The notes under the pieces: generated by a model
What the model was told of the DNA's origin: nothing
Database searches by the model: none
The model's input: the letters and a program-made list of their open reading frames with translations, nothing else
Assembly: GCA_035650255.1 (NCBI GenBank)
Contig: DASRIA010000062.1
Coordinates: 1 to 34,964 of the forward strand
Direction of reading: 5' to 3'
DNA from: DASRIA01 sp035650255
Lineage (GTDB): Bacteria > Actinomycetota > Thermoleophilia > Solirubrobacterales > JBBDJG01
Length of the DNA: 34,964 bases
Translations under genes and position numbers: made by a program
In this document: one piece after another, positions 22,977 to 29,453 of the stretch
Layout of the letters: every line of letters begins with the position of its first letter
Numbering within the stretch: the first letter of the stretch is position 1

Positions 22977-23366
22977 CTAGTTGGGGCTGGCGATCTGGAT
23001 GAGGTTGCCGCAGGTGTCGTCGAGGACGGCGACCGTGACCGGCCCGGCATCCATCGGCGCCTGGGTGAAGCGCACGCCCAGGGCACGGAGGCGGTCGAAC
23101 TCCGTCTTCACGTCGTCGACCGCGAACGAGGTGAACGGGATCCCGTCCTCGACAAGGGCCGCCTTGAACGGCTTGGCGGCAGGATGGCCGTCGGGCTCCA
23201 GCACGAGCTCCGTGCCATCCGGGTCGGCCGGCGACACGACCGTCAACCAGCGGGCCTCTCCAACAGGGACGTCGTTCTTCTTCTGGAACCCGAGCATCTC
23301 GGTGTAGAAGGCGAGAGCCTTCGCCTGGTCGTCCACCAGGACGCTGGCGAGGTTGATCCTGATCAT
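22977..23366 (-). CDS. VOC (glyoxalase/bleomycin-resistance fold) protein, ArsR partner
   Basis: 129 residues forming one VOC domain of two beta-alpha-beta-beta-beta modules: ASVLVDDQAKALAFYTEMLG and ARWLTVVSPADPDGTELVLE in the first, then FTSFAVDDVKTEFDRLRALG and VTVAVLDDTCGNLIQIA in the second. The family covers metal-dependent dioxygenases, isomerases and binding proteins; this subgroup is common in actinobacteria next to an ArsR-like regulator and has no settled substrate. It begins 10 bp after the ArsR stop, so the two form an operon driven from the 23.68-kb promoter. Confidence 0.9.
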   Translation of the reverse strand: MIRINLASVLVDDQAKALAFYTEMLGFQKKNDVPVGEARWLTVVSPADPDGTELVLEPDGHPAAKPFKAALVEDGIPFTSFAVDDVKTEFDRLRALGVRFTQAPMDAGPVTVAVLDDTCGNLIQIASPN

Positions 23367-23376
23367 CGCTTGTCTC

Positions 23377-23667
23377 TCATTCCTCTCGACTCTCTCGGTC
23401 CTCGATGGGCCACCGCTCGACGATGACCTTCAGCGGTGACGTGTCGACGTCGTGGAACTTGTAACGACCCTCGCGGCGCGTGGTGACCAGGCCGGCGTCC
23501 GCCAGCACGTCCAGGTGCTGGGAGATGGCTTGGCGCGACGATGCCAACCCGTGCTTCATTGTCAATCGGGAGCAGATCTCGAACAGCGTCTGACCATTCC
23601 TGTCGATCAGCTCATCGAGGATGGCCCTTCTTGTCGGATCTGCGAGCGCCTTGAACACGTCACCCAC
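23377..23667 (-). CDS. ArsR-family winged-helix repressor
   Basis: 96 residues from the GTG at 23667. The winged helix is VFKALADPTRRAILDEL, then LFEICSRLTMKHGLASSRQA, ISQHLDVLADAGLVTTRREG and YKFHDVD. The metal cysteine pair of arsenic sensors is absent, placing it in the SdpR/ligand-other branch. ATG at 23691 would add eight residues but lies inside the inverted repeat between the -35 and -10 boxes, so it should be upstream of the transcript; GTG at 23667, about 10 nt after the -10 box, fits a near-leaderless start. It is co-transcribed with the VOC gene and is probably autorepressed. Confidence 0.85.
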   Translation of the reverse strand: MGDVFKALADPTRRAILDELIDRNGQTLFEICSRLTMKHGLASSRQAISQHLDVLADAGLVTTRREGRYKFHDVDTSPLKVIVERWPIEDRESREE

Positions 23668-23676
23668 GACACCGGC

Positions 23677-23706
23677 ACGATAGGCAAGCATCTACTTGCC
23701 TGTCAA
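23677..23706 (-). promoter_or_regulatory. ArsR-VOC promoter with operator between -35 and -10
   Basis: On the minus strand: a perfect -35 TTGACA (23706-23701), an 18-bp spacer and TATCGT (23682-23677). AGGCAAG-N6-CTTGCCT (23682-23701), a perfect 7-6-7 inverted repeat, fills the spacer and touches both boxes. This is the classical layout for repression by a dimeric ArsR-type regulator encoded directly downstream. The -35 box also contains the TGA stop of the 65-residue gene upstream. Confidence 0.65.
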
Positions 23707-23900
23707 TGACCCGCGCCATCGGCCGCGCCGTGTAACCCTGCAGCGGAGATCTCGAAGCGGAGCCTGGGCCTCCGTCCGCGCCACGTCTCAGCGGCCCGGT
23801 CGACGAAGGCCGCCCGATCCTCGGGAACCAAGTCCCGCAACACAACGAGATCATCTCGTAGCTCAAGGCCGTCCCCGGGATCACTCACGTGAGCGCTCAT
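23703..23900 (-). CDS. Small hypothetical protein coupled to the HIT gene
   Basis: 65 residues. Its ATG at 23900 shares a base with the HIT stop (TGATG), so ribosomes could restart directly. The sequence is acidic then basic: GDGLELRDDLVVLRDLVPED, FVDRAAETWRGRRPRLRF, ending in an Ala/Gly-rich tail. The first part is reminiscent of the opening strand and helix of GNAT acetyltransferases (LRDLVPED), so it may be a truncated remnant, but that is weak. No membrane segment or cysteine. Its stop lies in the ArsR -35 box. Confidence 0.5.
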   Translation of the reverse strand: MSAHVSDPGDGLELRDDLVVLRDLVPEDRAAFVDRAAETWRGRRPRLRFEISAAGLHGAADGAGH

Positions 23901-24388
23901 CAGCGGATGGCGGTGCGGATCGCGCTTGCGAGCGCCGACAGGTCCGCCGGATCGAACTCCAACCATCCCCGTGCCTCGTCGAACAATGCTGCCTGCTGCT
24001 CGGCGTAGGGGACCCCGGGTGGCAGCGGGACCAGGTGCCAATGCACATGCCGGTTGCCTCGCTGGCTGCCGAGGGACAACACGTAGAGACGCTCGGCCAC
24101 GACAGCCGAGGACAGAGCCACCCCTGCCCGATGAACGAGGCTCTGAAGGCGGAGGTACTCGCCGAGGACGAAGTCACCGGCCACGTGCTCGCGATGCTCG
24201 ATGGGCGCGACGAGCAGATGACCCCACACCACCGGGTACTTGGCGAGGAAGGCCACCCCGACGTCGTCCCGCCACACGACCTCGTGCTCGTAGCCCGATC
24301 TGCCCTCGAGCAGCTCACAGACGAAGCAGGTCGCCCGCGCGCGGGCGACGTACTTCGGCATGTCCCACGCGACCCGTCGTCCCTCCAT
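23900..24388 (-). CDS. HIT-family nucleotide hydrolase/transferase
   Basis: 162 residues from the ATG at 24388. The histidine triad is His114-x-His116-x-His118 in NRHVHWHLVPLPPG. Cys21 and Cys24 (CFVC) near the N-terminus may hold zinc as in many HIT proteins, and VVWGHLLVAPIEHREHV is the conserved strand-helix. HIT enzymes act on nucleotide alpha-phosphates such as AMP-amidates or diadenosine polyphosphates. An open frame extends ~100 codons further upstream, but it is Pro/Arg-rich and unlike the family, so the shorter start is preferred; ATG at 24361 is another option. Confidence 0.85.
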   Translation of the reverse strand: MEGRRVAWDMPKYVARARATCFVCELLEGRSGYEHEVVWRDDVGVAFLAKYPVVWGHLLVAPIEHREHVAGDFVLGEYLRLQSLVHRAGVALSSAVVAERLYVLSLGSQRGNRHVHWHLVPLPPGVPYAEQQAALFDEARGWLEFDPADLSALASAIRTAIR

Positions 24389-24800
24389 GGTTCGAGTCTC
24401 TCCGACAAGGGGGGCTGATGCCGCAGCGCGTCCCGCCCACGGCGGCGGGCGGTCACCGCCCTGCCCGGGGCCGTGCAGGCTCAGGCGGGGCGGTCGAGGC
24501 GGTCGCGGGCGAGGGGGATACCGCAGCCGGACGTGGCGGGTGCGGATCGCCTTGCGGAGCGGATCGAAAAGGCTGAAGTCGTGCACGACGAGGCTCGATG
24601 GTCCCCGCGGCGCGAACCGGAACTCGAGCACCGGTTCACCGTCGATCGTCACCGACCTCGCGGCGCGGCCCTCGCTGCCAGTAGCTGGTGGCACGGTGGG
24701 CGAGGACCATGGTGGTGGTCGGCTCGATCCGGTCGAGGGCGCGCTGGCTACCGCGCCCGGCTGCGGGAGCGCCGGCGGGCCAAGTGATAGGACGCCGAGG
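24389..24800. other. Unassigned stretch, possible gene remnant
   Basis: No complete gene is supported. The minus strand, in frame with the HIT gene, encodes a sensible-looking piece (about 24640-24530) with SVTIDGEPVLEFRFAPRG and VVHDFSLFDPLRKAI, then degenerates into Pro/Arg repeats (PRPRPPRPPR). It may be the tail of a decayed gene or a small real protein with an unusual start. Short plus-strand frames here look like shadows. Confidence 0.35.
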
Positions 24801-25604
24801 TCAGCCCGTTGGGGTGTAGGACCAGTTGCCGTCTGCCATGACCGCGACGAGGGCGCCCTCCGGGCCGGGCACGATCGCCTCGCCGCTGTAGGCGCCGATG
24901 GTGTTCACGAGAAGCTGCTGGATGCGGTCGTTGCCGTAGGCCCACACGGCGAAGTTCCGAGAGCCGTCGTGGGTGAAGGTGGCGATCCCGGACTGTTCGG
25001 TGAAGAACACCTGGTCGCCGGCCCCGGCGTGAGGGCCGGCCACCCGGGTCACCTGGCTGAGCGGCAGGACCTCGATGTGCCAGCCGCCGGTCGCCTGCAC
25101 CTGGAGGTGGGTGGGCGTGCCGACGAACGACTCCTGCATCAGGGCCGTCCCGTCATAGGCGCCGATGGCGTTCACCAGCAGTTCGACTTGTTCTCCGTTG
25201 CCGTCCACCGCCAACAGCGCGTTGTTGCGCGAGCCGGTGAACACGGCGTGGACCATGGCGGGCTTGTCACCGATGGCAGTGATGTCGAGCATGGTGTCAC
25301 CCTCACCGTCGTGGATGAGCGGCGTGAAGATCAGCGGGTCCTCGGTCGTGGTCGTCGTCTCGGGGGCCTCTTTGGTGGGCGGCTCGATGGGCTCGCCGGA
25401 CGGATCAGGTAAGGCCTCGTCCTCGTCCTCAGCAGTCGCCTGGGGTGCGTCCAGATGGCCGGAGTCGGCCTCGTGGGCACCGCCCGCCAGCGCCCCGAGG
25501 GCCAGCAGGACAGCGACGCCGCCGCATGCCAGGACGACCCTCCGGCGCCCGCGATTCGGCTTGTTGGTCACGCTCGGCGCCGGGGTCGATGCGGGTTGGT
25601 CCAT
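24801..25604 (-). CDS. Membrane-anchored secreted protein with two repeat domains
   Basis: 267 residues; ATG at 25604 follows AAGGAAG, while a frame from 25652 has no such site. A basic N-terminus (KPNRGRRR) precedes one hydrophobic segment (VVLACGGVAVLLALGALAG), either a signal peptide or an anchor. An acidic, Thr-rich linker follows (ATAEDEDEALPDPSG, ETTTTTEDP). Then two related beta-rich repeats of about 75 residues: SRNNALLAVDGNG, LLVNAIGAYDGTALM and GGWHIEV in the first; SRNFAVWAYGND, LLVNTIGAYSGEAIV and DGNWSYTPTG in the second. I have seen this LVNTIG-YSG module in actinobacterial exported proteins but know no function. Tandem hairpins lie in its leader. Confidence 0.75.
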   Translation of the reverse strand: MDQPASTPAPSVTNKPNRGRRRVVLACGGVAVLLALGALAGGAHEADSGHLDAPQATAEDEDEALPDPSGEPIEPPTKEAPETTTTTEDPLIFTPLIHDGEGDTMLDITAIGDKPAMVHAVFTGSRNNALLAVDGNGEQVELLVNAIGAYDGTALMQESFVGTPTHLQVQATGGWHIEVLPLSQVTRVAGPHAGAGDQVFFTEQSGIATFTHDGSRNFAVWAYGNDRIQQLLVNTIGAYSGEAIVPGPEGALVAVMADGNWSYTPTG

Positions 25605-25667
25605 GGCAACTTCCTTGGTCGCGGGAGCGTCGTTGCTCTCGACCCCCCACAAAGGGTCAGCCGAACA

Positions 25668-25711
25668 CCGCCGGACGGACCGGCGGCATCTCCCCGCACC
25701 TTTAGAGGTGC
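25668..25711. repeat. Two adjacent perfect hairpins
   Basis: CCGCCGG-N5-CCGGCGG (25668-25686) and GCACCT-N4-AGGTGC (25696-25711) lie 10 bp apart, downstream of the VOC gene stop at 25829 and upstream of the secreted-repeat gene start at 25604. They may terminate VOC transcription or structure the leader of the secreted protein. Confidence 0.4.
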
Positions 25712-25828
25712 CACGGTACCGCGACTACGCCGCCGCATTCCCGGAGCTGAACCCCTCAACGCCGCCAAAGCTCTCAGCGGCGGGCTCTGCTACGGCGAGG
25801 CCGAGGTGTGAACGCTCGGACCCCGCTG

Positions 25829-26290
25829 TCAGTCCAGGCAGAACTCGTTGCCTTCGGGGTCGGACATGACGATGAAGCCGGCGCTCATCGGGGGCTCGGG
25901 CTCGAAGCGACGCACCCGCGACGCGCCCAGGGCGACGAGCCGGTCGCACTCGGTCTCCAGCGCCGCCATCCGCTCGTCGCCCTGCAGTCCGGGCGCCGCC
26001 CGGACGTCGAGGTGGACGCGGTTCTTGGCCACCTTGTCCTCCGGCACCTGCTGGAAGAACACCCGGGGGCCCTCCCCGTCGGGGTCCTCGATGGCCGACC
26101 GCGTGTTGCGCTGGTCCTCGGGCACGCCGGCGCGAGCGAGGAAGTCGTCCCAGGCGGCCAGCGGGTCGGCGCCCTCCGGCAGGTCGACCCCGGGCGGGCC
26201 TGGGTGGACGTACCCCAACACGTCCCGCCAGAACGAGGACAGCGCCCGCGGGTCGTGGGCGTCGAAGGTGACCTGGATGTGGCGGCTCAT
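25829..26290 (-). CDS. VOC-fold (glyoxalase-like) protein
   Basis: 153 residues. ATG at 26290 with CGGAG upstream is preferred over one at 26329, which would add 13 unlikely residues. It begins SRHIQVTFDAHDPRALSSFW and contains RVFFQQVPEDKVAKNRVHLD and ALETECDRLVALGASRVRRF, ending VMSDPEGNEFCLD, the pattern of the actinobacterial glyoxalase-like subgroup in which KNRVHLD and the terminal PEGNEFC are conserved. The function is unassigned; it may bind or transform a small hydrophobic compound. It is not related closely to the ArsR-linked VOC protein at 22977. Confidence 0.88.
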   Translation of the reverse strand: MSRHIQVTFDAHDPRALSSFWRDVLGYVHPGPPGVDLPEGADPLAAWDDFLARAGVPEDQRNTRSAIEDPDGEGPRVFFQQVPEDKVAKNRVHLDVRAAPGLQGDERMAALETECDRLVALGASRVRRFEPEPPMSAGFIVMSDPEGNEFCLD

Positions 26291-26446
26291 CGTGGTGCTC
26301 CGTTGGTCGTGGACGTTCGCCACCATCATGGCCCCGGTGGCGGAGCCCGCCCGACGTCAGCTGAGCGGCCATCGTGACCAGCCAGGTCTCTACCTCGACG
26401 CGATGGATCGATCTCACGGCTGGCGTGTGCCCGACGTTGTCAGAGC

Positions 26447-27220
26447 ATGCAACCACCACCCACCGCCCGCCGCCGCGGCGCCAGCAGCCGGCTCGGCGGC
26501 GTGCCCACGGTGCTGGGACCGGCCGCGGCCGGGACGGACCGGCAGCTTGCGATGCCCTTCCGGGCCGACGAGGACCGTGGCCGTCACCGGCGCGAGGTGC
26601 TGCCGGCCGTGGTGCACGAGCCCGACTGGCTCGACCTCGACGCCCAACGCCGCCTCGTCGCCGAGTTCCGGCAGTGGGCGCAGCCGCCGGCCGGGCTGCG
26701 GCACCCGAGGGTGCCGACCGGCCATCTGATGAGCGTCCAGTCGGTGTGCCTCGGCTGGCACTGGCAGCCCTACCGGTACAGCCGCACCGCAGAGGACACC
26801 GACGGCGCGCCCGTCAAACCGCTCCCGGGCACGATCGTGGCGCTGGCCCGAGCCGCCGTCGGGACCGCGTACGGGCCCGCCGCGGCCGAGGCGTTCGCAC
26901 CCGACGCCGCCATCGTCAACCTCTACGGACCGGGTGCCCGGCTGGGCCTCCACCAGGACGGCGAGGAACCGGCGGCCGCCCCCGTCGTGACGATCAGCCT
27001 GGGCGACGCCTGCACCTTCCGCCTCTCGGGCGTCGACCGGCGAACCGGGCCGTTCACCGACGTCGAGCTGCGCAGCGGCGACCTCCTGGTGTTCGGGGGA
27101 CCGAACCGGCGGATCTTCCACGGCGTGCCCAAGGTCGTGGACGGCACCGCCCCCGACGGCCTCGGCCTCCCCCCGGGCCGGCTCAGCATCACCGTCCGGG
27201 AGACGGGATTGCCCGGATAG
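26447..27220 (+). CDS. AlkB-type 2-oxoglutarate/Fe(II) dioxygenase
   Basis: 257 residues. Iron ligands are His169 and Asp171 (LGLHQDGEE) and His225 (RRIFHGVP); 2-oxoglutarate is held by R-x5-R at Arg245/Arg251 (GRLSITVRE). NLYGPGARLGLHQD corresponds to the AlkB NxY...HxD block, and RSGDLLVFGGPNR follows as usual. The family oxidatively removes methyl groups from N1-methyladenine and N3-methylcytosine. The N-terminal ~35 residues are Ala/Pro/Arg-rich and doubtful; ATG at 26552 (MPFRADEDRG) is a plausible later start. It is 9 bp ahead of the LLM oxidoreductase and on the same strand. Confidence 0.88.
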   Translation: MQPPPTARRRGASSRLGGVPTVLGPAAAGTDRQLAMPFRADEDRGRHRREVLPAVVHEPDWLDLDAQRRLVAEFRQWAQPPAGLRHPRVPTGHLMSVQSVCLGWHWQPYRYSRTAEDTDGAPVKPLPGTIVALARAAVGTAYGPAAAEAFAPDAAIVNLYGPGARLGLHQDGEEPAAAPVVTISLGDACTFRLSGVDRRTGPFTDVELRSGDLLVFGGPNRRIFHGVPKVVDGTAPDGLGLPPGRLSITVRETGLPG

Positions 27221-27229
27221 CGTGCCGGC

Positions 27230-28102
27230 GTGCGCGTCGGTGTCGTGTTCCCCCAGACCGAGCTCGGCGGTGACGTCGCTGCCGTACGGACGTACGGGCA
27301 GGGCGTGGAGGGGCTCGGGTTCTCGCACCTGTTGGCGTACGACCACGTCCTGGGCGCCGACCCGGCCGTCCATGCGCCGTGGCACGGTCCCTACGACCTG
27401 GCGACGACGTTCCACGAGCCGTTCGTGATGTTCGGGTACCTCGCGGGGGTCACGACCGCGATCGAGCTGGTCACCGGGATCATCATCCTGCCCCAGCGCC
27501 AGACCGCCCTCGTCGCCAAGCAGGCGGCCGAGGTGGACCTGCTGGCCGGAGGCCGGTTCCGCCTCGGCGTCGGTCTCGGCTGGAACGCGGTCGAGTACGA
27601 GGCGCTGGGCCAGCGGTTCGACCAGCGGGGCCGCCGGCTGTCCGAGCAGATCGGCCTGCTGCGGCGGCTGTGGACGGAGGCGTCGGTCACGCACGCCGGC
27701 GAGTTCGACACGATCACCGGCGCGGGCCTGGCGCCGCCCCCGGTGCAGCGCCCGATCCCGGTCTGGATCGGCGGCGCGTCGGACGCCGCGTACCGCCGCA
27801 TCGGCCGGATGGCGGACGGCTGGTTCCCGCAGGTCCGCCCGGGCGACGACCTCGACCGCGCGGTGGGACTCATCACCGAGGCGGCCGAGCAGGCGGGCCG
27901 TGATCCCGGGAAGCTGGGGATGGAGGGCCGCGTCCGCTGGGACCCGGCGGACCCGGCCCGGTTCGCCCGGCAGCTCGACAAGTGGCGCCAGGCGGGCGCC
28001 ACCCACGTGTCGATCGACACGATGGCCGTCGGCCTCGACGGCGTCGACGACCACCTCTCTTCCCTCGCCAATGCCGCGGAGCTGGCGGGCGTGGCCCCCT
28101 AA
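27230..28102 (+). CDS. LLM-class F420-dependent oxidoreductase
   Basis: 290 residues starting at GTG 27230. The luciferase-like TIM barrel shows VGVVFPQTELGGD at the first strand, GLGFSHLLAYDHVLG, then LVTGIIILPQRQTALVAKQA and GGRFRLGVGLGWNAVEYEAL, the F420 signature region, and IPVWIGGASDAAYRRIGRMADGW. This fits the F420 rather than FMN branch. Such enzymes transfer hydride from reduced F420 to diverse substrates; none can be assigned. It converges on the flavoprotein gene, the two stops overlapping in CTAA at 28099-28102. Confidence 0.92.
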   Translation: MRVGVVFPQTELGGDVAAVRTYGQGVEGLGFSHLLAYDHVLGADPAVHAPWHGPYDLATTFHEPFVMFGYLAGVTTAIELVTGIIILPQRQTALVAKQAAEVDLLAGGRFRLGVGLGWNAVEYEALGQRFDQRGRRLSEQIGLLRRLWTEASVTHAGEFDTITGAGLAPPPVQRPIPVWIGGASDAAYRRIGRMADGWFPQVRPGDDLDRAVGLITEAAEQAGRDPGKLGMEGRVRWDPADPARFARQLDKWRQAGATHVSIDTMAVGLDGVDDHLSSLANAAELAGVAP

Positions 28103-29241
28103 CCCATCGCCCACTCCCGGCCGAACCAGCGCCGGATGCGGCTGGTGCCGAAGTCGGCCTTGTCCGCCGCGATCGCCTCGCTCGGGCCCTCGAACCCGCC
28201 GGTCGGCGGCCTGCCGCTCAGGAACGTCACGTCGACGCCCGCCACGCGACCCTCCCCGAACTCCAGGTAGCAGACGCCCCGGCCGCCGTACTCGGACTCC
28301 TCCGCCTCGCCCCGGGCCCGGGCCAGGATGCGCTCGGCGACGACGGCCGCCTGGCCCTCGGCGAACACGCCGGCCTTCGGGGTGCCGACGCTGGTCACGT
28401 CGCCGACGGCATAGACGCCGGGGAACGCGGTCTCCAACGACAGCGGATCGACCGGGATCCAGCCGTCCACGGTCATCCCGGCCTCGAGGACCACGGCCGG
28501 CGCCCGGTGCACGGGCACGCCGAGGAAGAGGTCGTACGGCAGCTCGTCCCCGCCGGCAAGCACGGCGGTCCGGCGGTCGGGGTCCAGGGCCCGGATGAGC
28601 GTCTCGGGATGCCAGCTGATGGCCCGCTCGGCGAACGCTGCGAGCAGGGCCTCGGAGGCCGCCGGCGACGGGGGGATCGGCACCGGGAGGGGCATGACCA
28701 GCGCGATCTCGGATCGGTCCCGGCATCCCCGTTGCGTGAGGAGGTCGTGCATCAGCAGCACGGTCTCGCTCGGTGCCGGCGGGCACTTGAACGGCGTCGA
28801 CGTGACCCCGACGACCACGCGGCCGCCGTCGAACGCCGCCAGGACGTCGGCCACGGCGAAGGCACCGGCCTCGGTGTAGAACTCGTGGCCGCCCTCGAGC
28901 AGCCCGGGGGTGGCGGCCGGATCGAGGTCGGCGCCCAGCGCCACGACCAGCACGTCGGCCTCGAACGTGCCGGCGTCGGTCTCCACCCGCCGGGAGACCG
29001 GGTCGATGGCCCGCACGTCGGCCTGCACGAACCGGACACCCGGCTTGACGACGTCGCGGTACGGGTGGTGCACCGCCTCGGGGACCGCCCGCCCGAACAT
29101 CACCTCCAGCTTCGAGAACCCGAAGACGAAGCCGTCGCTCCGGTCGACGAGCACGATCTCCCCGTCGTCGCCGAGCGCCTCGGACAACCGTGTCGTCAAC
29201 TCCAGCCCACCGAAGCCCGCACCTAGCACCACCACCCGCAT
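28099..29241 (-). CDS. NAD(P)/FAD-dependent oxidoreductase, SQR/NDH-2 type
   Basis: 380 residues. FAD loop VVLGAGFGGLEL at the N-terminus, VYAVGDVTSVGTPKAGVFAEGQA near the C-terminus. Cys153 in PFKCPPAPSE and Cys324 in GVCYLEFGEG match the two cysteines conserved in sulfide:quinone oxidoreductase/flavocytochrome c relatives. SQR oxidises sulfide at this cysteine pair, feeding the quinone pool; related enzymes have other or unknown donors. The C-terminal ~50 residues (SRIRRWFGREWAMG) include an amphipathic stretch suited to membrane association. It is convergent with the LLM gene; a divergent upstream region of about 210 bp separates it from the penicillin acylase. Confidence 0.88.
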   Translation of the reverse strand: MRVVVLGAGFGGLELTTRLSEALGDDGEIVLVDRSDGFVFGFSKLEVMFGRAVPEAVHHPYRDVVKPGVRFVQADVRAIDPVSRRVETDAGTFEADVLVVALGADLDPAATPGLLEGGHEFYTEAGAFAVADVLAAFDGGRVVVGVTSTPFKCPPAPSETVLLMHDLLTQRGCRDRSEIALVMPLPVPIPPSPAASEALLAAFAERAISWHPETLIRALDPDRRTAVLAGGDELPYDLFLGVPVHRAPAVVLEAGMTVDGWIPVDPLSLETAFPGVYAVGDVTSVGTPKAGVFAEGQAAVVAERILARARGEAEESEYGGRGVCYLEFGEGRVAGVDVTFLSGRPPTGGFEGPSEAIAADKADFGTSRIRRWFGREWAMG

Positions 29242-29453
29242 GGCGCGGGACTCTAGGCGTGGTCATCGCAGCCGACAACCACGGCTGGTGGCGGTGGCGG
29301 CGCTGCGACGCCCGGGCGAGGAGCACGCCCCGTCTGCACCACGCCCGACGTCGGTCCGGTCCATCGGCGCAGGTGCGCGCTGGTGCTAGGTTCATCGATG
29401 CCCCGCCCCAGGTCAGCCTGCCGATGGTGGGGCGCGGCATCCAGGGGGATCGT

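Noticed and set aside
26414..29440. Long minus-strand open frame (about 1008 codons)
   Set aside because: It is antisense to AlkB and the LLM oxidoreductase and out of frame with the SQR-like gene on its own strand; composition is Arg/Pro/Gly-rich shadow sequence.
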